64,000 nucleotides of DNA. Origin: Variovorax sp. PAMC28562. GTDB lineage: Bacteria > Pseudomonadota > Gammaproteobacteria > Burkholderiales > Burkholderiaceae_C. The notes below the pieces were generated by a model. It did not search any database. It worked only from the letters and a program-made list of their open reading frames with translations, and was not told the DNA's origin. The stretch covers positions 631,501 through 695,500 of the forward strand of contig NZ_CP060296.1 in assembly GCF_014303735.1 (NCBI RefSeq), given 5' to 3'. Shown here piece after piece: positions 51,049-61,529 of the stretch; position 1 is the first letter of the stretch, and each line of letters opens with the position of its first letter. Made by a program: the position numbers and the translations under genes.

Positions 51049-53532
51049 TCAGGTAGCGGGCCAGGCAGCGCGCTCGGGCAGCGACGGTGTCGCCATGCGC
51101 TGAATGGCATCGAAATCGAGTGCCGACAAGGCAGCGCGCACGGCGGCGACAAACCCGCTGCATTCCGGTTGTGCCCTCAGCGTTTGCGCAAGCCAATCGT
51201 CGATCGCACTCCACTGGCCGTCCCCTGCCAGGCGATGCAGCCGTGCCAGCGCATCGGCGGTCGGAACATCACCAGACTCGACGATCGACGTGGGCGCTGC
51301 GGTGGGCGCAACCGGCGCTGCGGGCGCGCTCGAACTCGCCGGTGTAGCAGCCGGCAAAGGCTCGGCCTCCGGCACCAGCAACTCGAATCTGAAACGACAC
51401 CCACGTCCGGCGTCGCACCGCAGCGACAACTCGCCGCCCATGCGTTGCACGATGCGTTGCGCGATGAAGAGTCCGAGTCCGAGACTGCTTTGCCCGGCAG
51501 CGCCACCGCTGCCAGGAACCCCCGGTGCGCCATCGACCGGCTGGGCCTGCTCGAAGCTGTCGGCGGCCCGAGCGAGGTCTTCGGCTTCGACCCCCGTTCC
51601 GGTGTCGGTCACTTCGAAACTCAATCGCCAGACGCCGTCGTCACTGTCGCCTCCCTCGGTTTCGCGCCGCGAGCCGACGCGCAGGCTGATGCAGCCATCG
51701 CGCGCGAACGTTCCGGCGTTGGCCAGCAAGTGAAGCAGTACTTGTTGCAACCGCGCTGCGTCGAGCTGCACCCAGCGCGGCCCGGCCGGGTCGGGCACGA
51801 AAACGAAGGCGTTGCGCTGCTGCGCCGCGAAGCTCTCCGCGTGCGGCGTGACAGCATCCAGCAGGCCGGCCAGGTCGACCGCAGTCGGATTCAACGTGAG
51901 CTGGTCGCGCTCGCCGCGCGCATGTTCGAGCAGTTCGTCGATCAGCGTGAGCTGGTAGGTCGCCTCGCGCTCGATGGTGTCCAGATGGCTCTCACGGCCG
52001 CCGCGGGACGACGCGTCGTCGTACCGCATGAGACGTGCATAGCCGACGATGGTGGCAAGCGGCGCACGCAGGTCGTGGCCGATGAAAGACATGATGCGGA
52101 CCTGCTTTTTGTAGTTGCTTTCGGCTTCGGCCAGCGCGGTGTTGAGTGCACGCGTCTGACGCGCCACTGCACGGCGCAGACGATGGTGCTGGCGGCTCAA
52201 GAGGTCGATCACCCTTTCCTGGATCTGCTGACGCTGTTGTGAGGTCTGGTGGGCCCACACCGCCAGCGCGACCAGCGCGGCGACAGCGGTCGTGAACCCC
52301 GTCGCGTAGTTGCGAACGCCTGCCAGCATGGGCGGCAGCGCGCCCTGCAGTCCCACGGTGCGAATGCCCACGCTCAGCAGCGCGAACAAAATGGCGCAGA
52401 GCAGCAGCTTGTGGTGAGCGCCTTCGCGACGCACGTACAGGTAGCCCGCAACGATGAGGCTGCCGACGATGAGCAACGACACGCCGAGGTTGATCTGCGT
52501 GAAGACGTAGTAGTTGCCGACGAGCATGCCCATGCACACCGCGCCTTGCACTCCGGCCAGCGCAATGAAGTAGCCACGCCCCCCCGTGGGCCGGGTTCGC
52601 AATCGAAGCGTCAGGCTGTGCAGATAGAACATCAGCACCAGCACGCATCCGCCGCCCAGCACGCCGGGCGCACGCGAAGCCCAGACAGGGCTTTCCGGCC
52701 AAAGATAGAAGCGCGTCAGGCCGCGGAACGACCCCTCGTACAGGGCGAGGATCGCGAAACCGGCGCACTGCCAGCCCATCGCCCCGCTGCGCGACAGCAG
52801 CCAGAGCACGAGCGAATACGCGGCCATCATCAGCAGGCCGCCGATGAGCGCACCGTCTTTCAACGCATCGCGCGTTTCACGGTCGAGCCATGCATCGGCC
52901 GGATAGAGCCAGGGCTGGATCTGCATGCTCGATGCACCGGCAACTCGCACCAGCACTTCGGCGCGCTGGCCCGGGTCGAGGTTGATCGGCAGCAGAGGCT
53001 CGCGCCGCGCCGGCTCCTGCTCGCTGACCTTGACCGCCGTGCCGGCGCGACTGTGCTGCCAGCCGGCGGGCTCCGCGCCGGGGATGTTCCAGTAGAAATC
53101 GACGTACTGCAGTCGAGGTGAACGCAACAACAGGCGCAAGCGTTGCACGCTGCGGGCGTCGTTGGCGATGCGCAGGCGCAGCCACCAGGCCGACTGCGAG
53201 AAGCCTGGCTGGAGGAGGCTCGTCGTGGCCGGAACGAAGCGCGACGAAGAGCCCGCGACCGCGTCCGGCTGCACGGCGTCTGCCTTGGCCAGTACGTCTT
53301 CCAAAGAGAGCTTGCTCGTGGCGTCTTCGAGTACCTGGATGCGGCTGGTGAGCGACATTGGCCAGTGGGCCTCCGCGGTCTGCACTGTGTCGGGGGATGG
53401 CGTTGCCACGCTTGCAGCGATTGCGGTGTTGGCCGCCGCGAACGTAGAAAGCATCGACAGCGCCGACAACGCAGATAACAAAGCCAGCGCAGCGAGGCTG
53501 CAGGCTTCGATCCGCGACGACGCCAGCCTCAA
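51049..53532 (-). CDS. 7TMR-type sensor histidine kinase
   Basis: 827 residues from a TTG at 53532 that overlaps the regulator stop (TTGA); the next residues form a signal peptide. A periplasmic 7TMR-DISMED2-like domain (about 50-190: WWLRLRIANDARSVQRLRLL, SPRLQYVDFYW) precedes seven membrane helices (about 205-400). A coiled linker leads to HisKA (SFIGHDLRAPLATIVGYARL, phosphoacceptor His) and HATPase_c (LLHLLANAGTFA, DTGTGVEAED, LGLGLFIAQRIVQRMGG). A Pro/Ala linker and a ~60-residue helical tail of unknown role follow. The kinase has no receiver. It should phosphorylate the AraC-type response regulator encoded immediately upstream. The ligand of the periplasmic domain is not predictable. 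Confidence 0.85.
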   Translation of the reverse strand: MRLASSRIEACSLAALALLSALSALSMLSTFAAANTAIAASVATPSPDTVQTAEAHWPMSLTSRIQVLEDATSKLSLEDVLAKADAVQPDAVAGSSSRFVPATTSLLQPGFSQSAWWLRLRIANDARSVQRLRLLLRSPRLQYVDFYWNIPGAEPAGWQHSRAGTAVKVSEQEPARREPLLPINLDPGQRAEVLVRVAGASSMQIQPWLYPADAWLDRETRDALKDGALIGGLLMMAAYSLVLWLLSRSGAMGWQCAGFAILALYEGSFRGLTRFYLWPESPVWASRAPGVLGGGCVLVLMFYLHSLTLRLRTRPTGGRGYFIALAGVQGAVCMGMLVGNYYVFTQINLGVSLLIVGSLIVAGYLYVRREGAHHKLLLCAILFALLSVGIRTVGLQGALPPMLAGVRNYATGFTTAVAALVALAVWAHQTSQQRQQIQERVIDLLSRQHHRLRRAVARQTRALNTALAEAESNYKKQVRIMSFIGHDLRAPLATIVGYARLMRYDDASSRGGRESHLDTIEREATYQLTLIDELLEHARGERDQLTLNPTAVDLAGLLDAVTPHAESFAAQQRNAFVFVPDPAGPRWVQLDAARLQQVLLHLLANAGTFARDGCISLRVGSRRETEGGDSDDGVWRLSFEVTDTGTGVEAEDLARAADSFEQAQPVDGAPGVPGSGGAAGQSSLGLGLFIAQRIVQRMGGELSLRCDAGRGCRFRFELLVPEAEPLPAATPASSSAPAAPVAPTAAPTSIVESGDVPTADALARLHRLAGDGQWSAIDDWLAQTLRAQPECSGFVAAVRAALSALDFDAIQRMATPSLPERAAWPAT

Positions 53533-54377
53533 GACGGCCTTTGCCGCGATGCTAGCTGGGCACGGTATTCGCTCGGTGAAGTGCCCAGTCCGGCCTTGAA
53601 TGCGGTGGCGAAGTTGGCGGCACTCGAGAAGCCCGCCTCCGCAGCGATGTCGGCAATACCAAGCGGTGTTTGCGTAAGCAGTCGCCGTGCCAGGCCGAGC
53701 CGCTGTTCGCGCACGAACTCGAAAACCGACATGCCGGTCTGTTGGCGGAACGCCTTGGTCAGCCGCTTCTCGTGCGTGCCCACACGGCGTGCAATTTCGG
53801 CGAGCGTGGGCATGCTGGCCAGGTTGGATTCGACCTGGCGCAGGGCGGCTTGCACCAGCACATGGTCGGGCTGCTGGTCGGTGTCTGCTGCGGCAGCGGT
53901 GCTCGCCTCGGTAACTCCGGTAACTCCGGCAATTCCGACAACTCCTGCAGTTCCAGCCCTTTCCGCCATAGAGGGTGAGGGAAGCGCTGGGCGCAGATGC
54001 GTGCGAATGCGTGCCAGCACTTCGGCCGGCTCGAAAGGCTTCAGCACGTAGTCGACAGCGCCTTCGCGCAGTCCGGTCAGCCGCTCCTCGAGGCTGCCGG
54101 AACTCGTCAGAAAAATCACTGGAATGTGCGCTGTGAGCGGATCGGCCTTGAGCAGCCGACAGGCTGTGAAGCCGTCGGTGCGGCCCATGCGGACGTCCAT
54201 CAGGATGAGGTCGGGCGCTTGTGCGACGGCGCGGCCGTAGCCTTGCATTCCGTCGAAAGCGACAATGATTTCGAAGCGGGCACCGCGCAGCACTTCGAGC
54301 AGCAATTTGAGCTGCTCCGGGTTGTCGTCGACCACCAACAGGCGCGCGACATAGGGCTCGACGGACGTCACCGTCAT
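53529..54377 (-). CDS. Response regulator with AraC-type DNA-binding domain
   Basis: 282 residues from the ATG at 54377 (GGGG upstream); an in-frame ATG at 54449 is an alternative. Receiver domain: LLVVDDNPEQ (acidic pocket), phosphoacceptor Asp in LILMDVRMGRTDG, and Lys in VLKPFEPAEV. A low-complexity Gly/Val/Thr linker follows, then the AraC HTH domain: ASMPTLAEIARRVGTHEKRL, SVFEFVREQRLGLARRLLTQ and IADIAAEAGFSSAANFATAF. A dedicated transcription factor for the coupled 7TMR kinase; likely targets are the neighbouring small genes, which share its intergenic region. Confidence 0.88.
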   Translation of the reverse strand: MTVTSVEPYVARLLVVDDNPEQLKLLLEVLRGARFEIIVAFDGMQGYGRAVAQAPDLILMDVRMGRTDGFTACRLLKADPLTAHIPVIFLTSSGSLEERLTGLREGAVDYVLKPFEPAEVLARIRTHLRPALPSPSMAERAGTAGVVGIAGVTGVTEASTAAAADTDQQPDHVLVQAALRQVESNLASMPTLAEIARRVGTHEKRLTKAFRQQTGMSVFEFVREQRLGLARRLLTQTPLGIADIAAEAGFSSAANFATAFKAGLGTSPSEYRAQLASRQRPS

Positions 54378-54505
54378 GTTTGTCGCCCCTTCGACTTCGA
54401 ACTTGAAAACATCGGCATCGCGGTCTCGAATTGCAGGTAAATCGATCATTTTGAACTGTCACCGAAACACCAACTGTGCGGTAACGTCCAAATGCCGATT
54501 TAAAC

Positions 54506-54540
54506 CCAATCGCCGCAGCCCCTCCCAAACCGGCGATTGG
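54506..54540 (-). terminator. Terminator-like inverted repeat
   Basis: CCAATCGCCG (54506-54515) and CGGCGATTGG (54531-54540) are perfect 10-bp complements with a 15-nt loop. It lies 24 nt after the stop of the small gene ending at 54565 and is followed by GTTTAAATC on the minus strand, a weak T-run. It could equally act as an operator upstream of the regulator gene. Confidence 0.45.
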
Positions 54541-54564
54541 CTGATTTATTACTCACCTCGAGAA

Positions 54565-54864
54565 TTACAAACGGACTTTCCCAGGCCAGTGCGAAGCAGC
54601 TCGTGGCACCCGCTGAAATTCAGGATCGACGATCAACAGCGCGGCCCGGTAGGCGGCGCGGCCGGCTGCCTTGCTCAGCTCGGTCAGTTCCCTCGACTCT
54701 TCCACGCACTCCTGCGGGGTGGGTGCGGGCAACCGGTTATGAAGCGCCCGTGTCACGTTCAACAACGCCGACGCAGATGCCAGACACTCGTCGACCGCGG
54801 AACGAGCGGCGCCGTCGAGTGACGGCCGTGCGCGCGAGGCGTCTGGATCGTCATACAAACGCAA
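54565..54864 (-). CDS. Small hypothetical protein, homologous to the one at 50164-50604
   Basis: 99 residues from a TTG at 54864; an upstream in-frame stop five codons away excludes a longer form. Its body aligns with the C-terminal half of the 50164 protein, sharing an LLNVTRAL/LLEITNAL helix, an APTP turn and AGRAAYRA followed by a (V/T)DP motif. Soluble and helical. The homologous pair on opposite strands brackets the sensor-regulator operon. Function unknown. Confidence 0.6.
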   Translation of the reverse strand: MRLYDDPDASRARPSLDGAARSAVDECLASASALLNVTRALHNRLPAPTPQECVEESRELTELSKAAGRAAYRAALLIVDPEFQRVPRAASHWPGKVRL

Positions 54865-54876
54865 TTGCTTTTCGCG

Positions 54877-55230
54877 TTATTCATTGGCGATCATCAACCG
54901 GCCGAGTTGTTCGATAGCCGCCTGCGCCTGCGTGATCAACGTATTCGCCAACGGAGCCGGATCGTAGGTATGAAGCCCTGAAGGACCCGATGGCACGGCT
55001 TCGGCGCTGTCTGGGAGGTCGACGTCGAAGTGAGCCTGCATGGGGGTCACCTGCACATTCGGAAGCTGAAATGGCGCCGGGAGCAGCCTCAAAGGCAACT
55101 GCTTCAACTGCAATTGAAGGATGTCGCGACCAGCCTGCGCCTTGCGTATGAAATCGGAAATCCGTGCGCCTCGCGACACATAGCCATCGCGGTCGGCCTG
55201 ACGATGAAAAGGCGAAGCGCGGTATTGCAT
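54877..55230 (-). CDS. Small hypothetical protein
   Basis: 117 residues from the ATG at 55230 (MQYRASPFHR). No family recognised. The first half is basic (ADRDGYVSRGARISDFIRKA, LQLQLKQLPLRLLPAPFQLP) and the second half acidic (DVDLPDSAEAVPSG), ending in a helix (NTLITQAQAAIEQLGRLMIA). It starts with MQYR, a motif also near the N-terminus of the 50164 protein, though the rest does not align. Twelve nt separate it from the next gene, so the two form a small operon. Confidence 0.62.
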   Translation of the reverse strand: MQYRASPFHRQADRDGYVSRGARISDFIRKAQAGRDILQLQLKQLPLRLLPAPFQLPNVQVTPMQAHFDVDLPDSAEAVPSGPSGLHTYDPAPLANTLITQAQAAIEQLGRLMIANE

Positions 55231-55551
55231 GGAATTTTTTTTGGATCTGGCTATTTGCCGCAACCTTCGTTGTACACCGCCAGCTTGTTTAGAACGCGAT
55301 ATTTTGCAACTGGTTGTTCTACATCAAGGATTACGTCGAAGCAATTTCTCTTAAATTCTTTGCCGCATATCCTGAGAAATTAAGTGATCCTCGCAGCACC
55401 ATCTTCTTAAGCGGCAGGGGAACTTTAGTCTTAGTTAATTTATTGGTCAAAGGCGAAAATACAAAAGAGTTTTGCGGCTTGCAACGTCGTGCGACCAAAT
55501 TGAATTTGGATAATCCTCGAGACAAGACTCGAAATGCGGATAACCTGAACC
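55231..55551. promoter_or_regulatory. AT-rich divergent promoter region with a 15-bp palindrome
   Basis: 321 nt between a minus-strand small operon and the plus-strand hybrid kinase, clearly more AT-rich than its surroundings. CCAAATT (55495-55501) and AATTTGG (55503-55509) form a perfect 7-bp inverted repeat around one G, about 43 nt before the kinase ATG, where an operator would sit. A second loose repeat, ATTTCTC/GAGAAAT, lies near 55345-55380. No gene of its own. Confidence 0.45.
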
Positions 55552-58047
<2,496 letters not shown>

Positions 58048-58052
58048 ACAGC

Positions 58053-58415
58053 ATGGCCTGCATCCTGATCATCGAAGACAACCCGGCGAACATGAAGCTG
58101 ACCTGCCTGCTGCTAGGCAACGCTGGCCACAGGTTGCTGTGCGCGGTCGATGCCGAAGTGGGTTTGATGATGGCGCGCGATGCGCAGCCCGACCTGATCC
58201 TCATGGACATCCAGTTGCCCGGCATGGACGGCCTGGCCGCCACGGCGCTGCTCAAGCGCGCGCCGGCGACGGCGGCGATTCCGGTCATCGCATTGACCGC
58301 CATGGCCATGAAGGACGACCAGGCGAAGGCGGAAGCCGCCGGCTGCGATGCCTACATCGCCAAGCCCTTGCGCTACCAGGAATTGCATGCGGCCATCGAC
58401 AGGTTATTGGCATGA
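58053..58415 (+). CDS. Single-domain response regulator (REC only)
   Basis: 120 residues from the ATG at 58053; a TTG at 58044 overlapping the kinase stop is an alternative. A complete receiver: LIIEDNPANMK (acidic pocket), phosphoacceptor Asp in LILMDIQLPGMDG, Thr in ALTAMAM and Lys in IAKPLRYQE. Closest in style to DivK/CheY-like stand-alone receivers that act as phosphate shuttles or allosteric regulators. Encoded between the hybrid kinase and another receiver, so probably a component of the same relay. Confidence 0.9.
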   Translation: MACILIIEDNPANMKLTCLLLGNAGHRLLCAVDAEVGLMMARDAQPDLILMDIQLPGMDGLAATALLKRAPATAAIPVIALTAMAMKDDQAKAEAAGCDAYIAKPLRYQELHAAIDRLLA

Positions 58416-58422
58416 GATGCAT

Positions 58423-58800
58423 ATGAGTACATCCGACGCCACCGTACTGATCGTCGACGACCGCGTAGCCAACCGCCGGTTGCTCGAAGCGCTGCTCGCG
58501 CCCGAGGGTTACGCCACTCTCAGCGCAGCCGATGGACCCGAGGCACTGGCGCTGGCCGCGCAACATACGCCCGACGTGGTGCTGCTCGATGTGCGAATGC
58601 CCGGCATGAACGGTCACGCAGTCGCGCGGGCGCTGAAGGCATCGGACGAGACCCGCCACATCCCGATCATCCTGATCAGTGCAGAGGTCGACGCCGCCGA
58701 GCGTCAGGCGGGCCTCGACGCAGGCGCGGACGACTTTCTGACGAAGCCGATCGCGCGCGCCGAGTTGTGGTCTCGCGTTCGAGCCAGCCTGGCGCGTTGA
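58423..58800 (+). CDS. Single-domain response regulator, possibly a truncated two-domain regulator
   Basis: 125 residues from the ATG at 58423 (an ATG at 58417 is equally possible). Receiver with VLIVDDRVANRRL, Asp in VVLLDVRMPGMNG and Lys in FLTKPIARAEL. The ending WSRVRASLAR corresponds to the linker that, in RpfG- or PleD-type regulators, leads to an output domain, yet the frame stops there. A 21-bp in-frame duplication spans the stop codon. It may be a genuine stand-alone receiver or a regulator that lost its output domain. Confidence 0.85.
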   Translation: MSTSDATVLIVDDRVANRRLLEALLAPEGYATLSAADGPEALALAAQHTPDVVLLDVRMPGMNGHAVARALKASDETRHIPIILISAEVDAAERQAGLDAGADDFLTKPIARAELWSRVRASLAR

Positions 58801-58816
58801 CTGGCCAGCCTGGCGC
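58783..58816 (+). repeat. 21-bp tandem duplication across a stop codon
   Basis: GCCAGCCTGGCGC occurs at 58783-58795 and again at 58804-58816, a 21-nt period. Translation reads ASLAR, stop, then LASLAQ in the same frame. Confidence 0.6.
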
Positions 58817-58833
58817 AGCGCGTGCTGCCGTCC

Positions 58834-61062
58834 TCAGGCCGGCACAGCGTCGATGTCGGCGCGATCCCAATGCCGGTGCTTGGCCATTGCCGCAATGAAG
58901 TCGCGCGCCACCTGCTGCGCTGCGGTGAGGTCGCCCATGTTGGTCGCCGGGGTCGCGGCAATCACTACACCGGACGGAACCGCGGCGCCATCGTCCTTGC
59001 CGCTCTTGGCATCCCCCTTGCCCGCATCGAGGCCCAGCGTCGACAGCAGCGCCACGCCCTCGCCCACCGTGCAGATCGCCTTGCAGTGCTTGAACGCTTC
59101 AAGAACGAAGTGCACTGCATCGCCGCTGCGCGACAAAGCCTGGGCGCTCTCCTTGCCCGCTGGCACGAGCACCGCGTCGAACATGATCGACGGCATATTG
59201 GTGAAGGTTGCGTCGATGTCGATCTGACGTTTGCTGCTGCTGGTCACGGTGCCGAGCCTCAAACCGATGACCTTGCACTGCGCGCCCGCTGCTTCGATGG
59301 CTTCGCGGATCGGCTTCAACGAGGCGGAGTCGACGCCATCGGCCACCAGGATCGCCACCTTGCGCGTCTTGATCGAGCCGTCGCCGCTGCCAGCCATGCT
59401 GAGTGCCGGCGATTCCGAAATGGGCAGCCTGATCTGGTGGTCGCGAAAGCCCGCACGCCCAGCCGCAGCCTTGGCGTCCGGAATGCCGATGCCCAGCGGC
59501 TCCGCCACGCGACGCGCCAGTTTTTCATCGACATGCGCCAGGTTGTCGACCATTCGCTGACGAATAGCGGGCAGTTCGAGCTTCGACAACTCGAACCGGA
59601 AGGCTGCGACGATGTGGTCTTTCTCGGCCGTGCTCTGGCTGTTGAAGAACAGGCGAGCTTGCGTGAAGTGATCGTCGAATGACGGGCTTCGACGCCGAAT
59701 CTTGGGCGGCTCCAACTCGTCGGGGAACGAGTGAAATCCCTTGTCGCTGCCGTCGACCCTGAATTCCGATCCGTTGCCGAGCGTGTTCGGCTCGTAAGCA
59801 ACCTGACCGCGCGCAATGGTCTGGCGGTGCATGCCGTCGCGCTGAAAGTTGTGGAACGGACATACGCCCCGGTTGATCGGCAGCTCGTGAAAGTTAGCGC
59901 CTCCTAGCCGCGAGATCTGCGTGTCGGTGTACGAGAACAACCGGCCTTGCAACAACGGGTCGTTCGAGAAATCGATGCCAGGCACCACATGGCCGGGGTG
60001 AAACGCGACCTGCTCGGTCTCGGCGAAGAAGTTGTCAGGGTTGCGGTTGAGCACCATCTTGCCGATGCGCTGGACCGGAATCATCTCTTCCGGGATGAGC
60101 TTGGTCGGGTCGAGCAAGTCGAAGCCGAGCGAATGCTCCTTGTTTTGCGGAATGAGCTGCACGCCCAGCTCCCATTCCGGAAAGTCGCCCTTGTCGATCG
60201 CTTCCCACAGGTCGCGGCGATGAAAGTCGGCGTCCTTGCCGGCGATCTTTTGCGCTTCATCCCAGGCGAGGCCGTGAATGCCGAGCTTCGGCTTCCAGTG
60301 GAACTTGACGAAGTGGCTCTCGCCGCGGCTGTTGATAAAGCGAAACGTATGAACGCCGAAGCCTTCCATCATGCGCAGGCTGCGCGGAATGGCGCGATCG
60401 CTCATGGCCCACATCAGCATGTGGGTGGACTCGGGCATCAACGAAGCAAAGTCCCAAAAAGTATCGTGCGCGCTGGCCGCCTGCGGCATCGCGTGATGCG
60501 GTTCGGGCTTCACTGCGTGGATCAGGTCGGGAAACTTCATCGCGTCCTGAATGAAGAACACCGGGATGTTGTTCCCGACCAGGTCGTAGTTGCCCTGCTG
60601 CGTGTAGAACTTGACCGCGAATCCGCGCACGTCGCGCACCGTATCGGCCGAGCCGCGCTCGCCCGCCACGGTCGAAAAACGCACGAAAACGGGCGTCTTG
60701 ACCGACGGGTCTTGCAGGAAGTCGGCACTGGTGAACTGCGACATCGACTTGTAGACCTGAAAGTAGCCATGTGCCGCGGAACCCCTGGCGTGGACGGCGC
60801 GTTCCGGAATGCGCTCGTGGTCGAAGTGGGTGATCTTTTCTCGAAGAATGAAATCCTCGAGCAGCGTCGGCCCGCGCAAACCCGCTTTCAACGAGTTGTG
60901 GTTGTCAGGGATTTGCAGGCCTTGATTTGTCGTGAGCTCCGGCGCGCTGTCGGTCGTGTAGCCGGCCAGTTGTTCTTGCTTGGCGCTGGCGCCGGCATGG
61001 GCGGCAGCTTTGGCTGAAGGCTTGGGCCGACGGCCTGCGGCTCCCTTGTTCTGGGGCGTCAT
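58834..61062 (-). CDS. katE: Large-subunit catalase (HPII type)
   Basis: 742 residues, the size of clade II catalases. Converts hydrogen peroxide to water and oxygen with a haem (typically haem d) cofactor. The active-site region has HARGSAAHGYF (catalytic His) and FVRFSTVAGERGSADTVRDV; the catalytic Asn lies in YDLVGNNIPVFF, and the haem-ligand Tyr is in RLFSYTDTQISRLGGANF. After the core, the C-terminal ~150 residues form the class I amidotransferase-like domain (RKVAILVADGVDSASLKPIR, FDAVLVPAGKESAQAL) found only in large catalases. The ATG at 61062 has AAGGA 6 nt upstream. It converges on the receiver genes. Confidence 0.96.
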   Translation of the reverse strand: MTPQNKGAAGRRPKPSAKAAAHAGASAKQEQLAGYTTDSAPELTTNQGLQIPDNHNSLKAGLRGPTLLEDFILREKITHFDHERIPERAVHARGSAAHGYFQVYKSMSQFTSADFLQDPSVKTPVFVRFSTVAGERGSADTVRDVRGFAVKFYTQQGNYDLVGNNIPVFFIQDAMKFPDLIHAVKPEPHHAMPQAASAHDTFWDFASLMPESTHMLMWAMSDRAIPRSLRMMEGFGVHTFRFINSRGESHFVKFHWKPKLGIHGLAWDEAQKIAGKDADFHRRDLWEAIDKGDFPEWELGVQLIPQNKEHSLGFDLLDPTKLIPEEMIPVQRIGKMVLNRNPDNFFAETEQVAFHPGHVVPGIDFSNDPLLQGRLFSYTDTQISRLGGANFHELPINRGVCPFHNFQRDGMHRQTIARGQVAYEPNTLGNGSEFRVDGSDKGFHSFPDELEPPKIRRRSPSFDDHFTQARLFFNSQSTAEKDHIVAAFRFELSKLELPAIRQRMVDNLAHVDEKLARRVAEPLGIGIPDAKAAAGRAGFRDHQIRLPISESPALSMAGSGDGSIKTRKVAILVADGVDSASLKPIREAIEAAGAQCKVIGLRLGTVTSSSKRQIDIDATFTNMPSIMFDAVLVPAGKESAQALSRSGDAVHFVLEAFKHCKAICTVGEGVALLSTLGLDAGKGDAKSGKDDGAAVPSGVVIAATPATNMGDLTAAQQVARDFIAAMAKHRHWDRADIDAVPA

Positions 61063-61123
61063 TGAAATCCTTCGGGGACCGAAATCCAGGCGCATGTGGC
61101 ACCGGGAAACAAATTAGAAAAAG

Positions 61124-61270
61124 CTAGCCGGCTTCGGCATCCAGGAACATGTCGAGCGCATTGACCAACGCCACCAATGCGACCAACGCAGAAGTGATTG
61201 CAACGCCCCAAACCAGCGCGTCATCGACCGATGCGCTACTCAACACACCCCACAACGACGACAGCCCCAT
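61124..61270 (-). CDS. 48-residue single-span membrane peptide
   Basis: An open frame from an ATG at 61270 to a TAG at 61124. The ribosome-binding sequence is strong (CAGGAG, 7 nt upstream). The product is GLSSLWGVLSSASVDDALVW followed by a hydrophobic stretch (GVAITSALVALVALVNAL) and a short acidic tail. One membrane helix is predicted. It lies upstream of katE in the same direction with a 61-nt gap, so it may be co-transcribed. No family recognised; small membrane proteins of this kind are easily missed. Confidence 0.55.
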   Translation of the reverse strand: MGLSSLWGVLSSASVDDALVWGVAITSALVALVALVNALDMFLDAEAG

Positions 61271-61529
61271 GATCAGCTCCTGTTGATGGCATGAAATTTA
61301 CGTTTCACACGCTCCGTTACCCGTAGTGGGCACGCGTGCGCAGGTGTGGGAGTTGCGAGGGAAGCAAGGTAGGACCGTGCCGACCGTTCCGCGCTGGCAC
61401 CTACGCGCGAACCGGCCACGGCCCACGCGGGGTGACTTTGGTGCCCGATACGATGCGCACAACCTGCAGATGGACTGCAGGCATCAAAACTGCTTTGCTT
61501 CCAGCTCCTGTCCTCAGAGAAACGCCAAC

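Noticed and set aside
51049..54528. A single 1159-codon minus-strand frame joining regulator and kinase regions
   Set aside because: The upstream part is an Arg/His-rich off-frame reading of the AraC-type regulator; the real kinase starts near 53532.
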